Shown in pieces: positions 63,645 through 64,000 of a stretch of 64,000 nucleotides of DNA. How positions within the stretch are numbered: position 1 is the stretch's first letter; each line of letters begins with the position of its first letter. The translations under genes were made by a program, and so were the position numbers. Below the pieces are notes generated by a model. That model did no database searches. It was given only the letters and a program-made list of their open reading frames with translations, and was not told where the DNA came from. This stretch comes from Anaerosalibacter bizertensis (lineage in GTDB: Bacteria > Bacillota > Clostridia > Tissierellales > Sporanaerobacteraceae), in contig NZ_VULR01000011.1 in NCBI RefSeq assembly GCF_009696605.1, positions 21,673-85,672 on the forward strand. Reading direction: 5' to 3'.

Positions 63645-63673
63645 TTGACAAAGATTAGAAAAGATGATAACAT
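63645..63673 (+). promoter_or_regulatory. rRNA promoter P1
   Basis: TTGACA (63645-63650), 17-bp spacer, TAACAT (63668-63673). Confidence 0.7.
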
Positions 63674-63733
63674 TTCATATTGTTGCTTGAAAAACTAAAA
63701 CAAACACAGCAAACAAATAAAATTAAAAAAGAG

Positions 63734-63762
63734 TTGACAAACATTTTAGAATATGCTATATT
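63734..63762 (+). promoter_or_regulatory. rRNA promoter P2
   Basis: TTGACA (63734-63739), 17-bp spacer, TATATT (63757-63762), 89 bp after P1. Confidence 0.8.
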
Positions 63763-63901
63763 AGATAAGCAACTCAAAAGAACCTAGAAAATTAAACAGT
63801 GTAAAAAAGTCCTTAAGTTAATAACTTTGATTTAAATATAATTCATAACTTAAGTCTGTATGTTTAACATACGGAAGTAATTAGTTCTGAAGGATAAAAC
63901 T

Positions 63902-64000
<99 letters not shown>

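Larger units (their letters stand above)
63466..63901. other. rRNA operon upstream region
   Basis: No ORF. Holds two tandem promoters, and a leader with an 8-bp inverted repeat (CTTAAGTT ~63813 with AACTTAAG ~63847) and a GTATG/CATAC hairpin (~63859-63873). The leader likely feeds an RNase III processing stem. No clear terminator for the upstream gene is seen. Confidence 0.7.

Overview
Low-GC Firmicutes DNA from a spore-forming anaerobe of the Clostridia, probably close to the Tissierellales. This is judged from an alpha/beta-type spore protein gene, a ytxC-like sporulation gene, T-box leaders, a radical SAM/B12 protein and the start of a 16S rRNA gene. The genus-level guess is inference.

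Positions 1 to about 24,919 are the right-hand part of a siphovirus-type prophage, all on the + strand. Early-type genes come first: a truncated winged-helix protein, small hypothetical proteins, and a protein joining a Rha domain to a RusA-like nuclease. Then come the small terminase, a small serine recombinase with its own strong promoter, and the large terminase. The head genes follow: portal, minor head, zinc ribbon, scaffold, major capsid and connectors. The tail genes are the major tail protein, a frameshifted tail-assembly chaperone, a tape measure gene interrupted by a group I intron, the distal tail protein, a tail endopeptidase-like protein and a BppU-like baseplate protein. Holin and amidase end the gene set. 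A hairpin-rich stretch of about 0.9 kb without genes leads to the right prophage end, where an ssb-like host gene resumes without its 5' part. Integrase, repressor and left end are outside the window.

Positions 24,920 to 33,600 hold host genes: hpt, the lysine/diaminopimelate operon asd-dapA-dapB (minus strand), a CPBP protease, a spore protein, a sirtuin, a methyltransferase, a cold-shock protein, Hsp33, and a tRNA cluster (Phe, Gly, Cys). In that cluster the Gly and Cys tRNAs are each preceded by a copy of their own 5' part plus a roughly 90-bp element. The two elements share a hairpin whose stems covary.

Positions 33,600 to 63,470 hold translation and housekeeping genes: a conserved hypothetical, ytxC, hisS, T-box-thrS, an FtsH-like protease, pepV, leader-infC-rpmI-rplT, trkH-trkA-rRNA methyltransferase, pheS-pheT, zapA, a U32 peptidase, mutS2, T-box-argS, a degenerate ADP-ribosylglycohydrolase-like protein, a B12/radical SAM protein, a membrane protein, a TPR protein and a Ptb-like acyltransferase. 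The window ends with two tandem rRNA promoters and the first ~100 nt of a 16S rRNA gene.

The most notable observations are: (1) a 267-nt group I intron in the tape measure gene, whose removal restores the reading frame exactly; (2) the tRNA-half/hairpin elements; (3) a complete -1 frameshift signal in the tail chaperone gene; (4) the prophage junction inside an ssb-like gene; (5) the Rha-RusA fusion; and (6) a nested 28-codon hydrophobic ORF.
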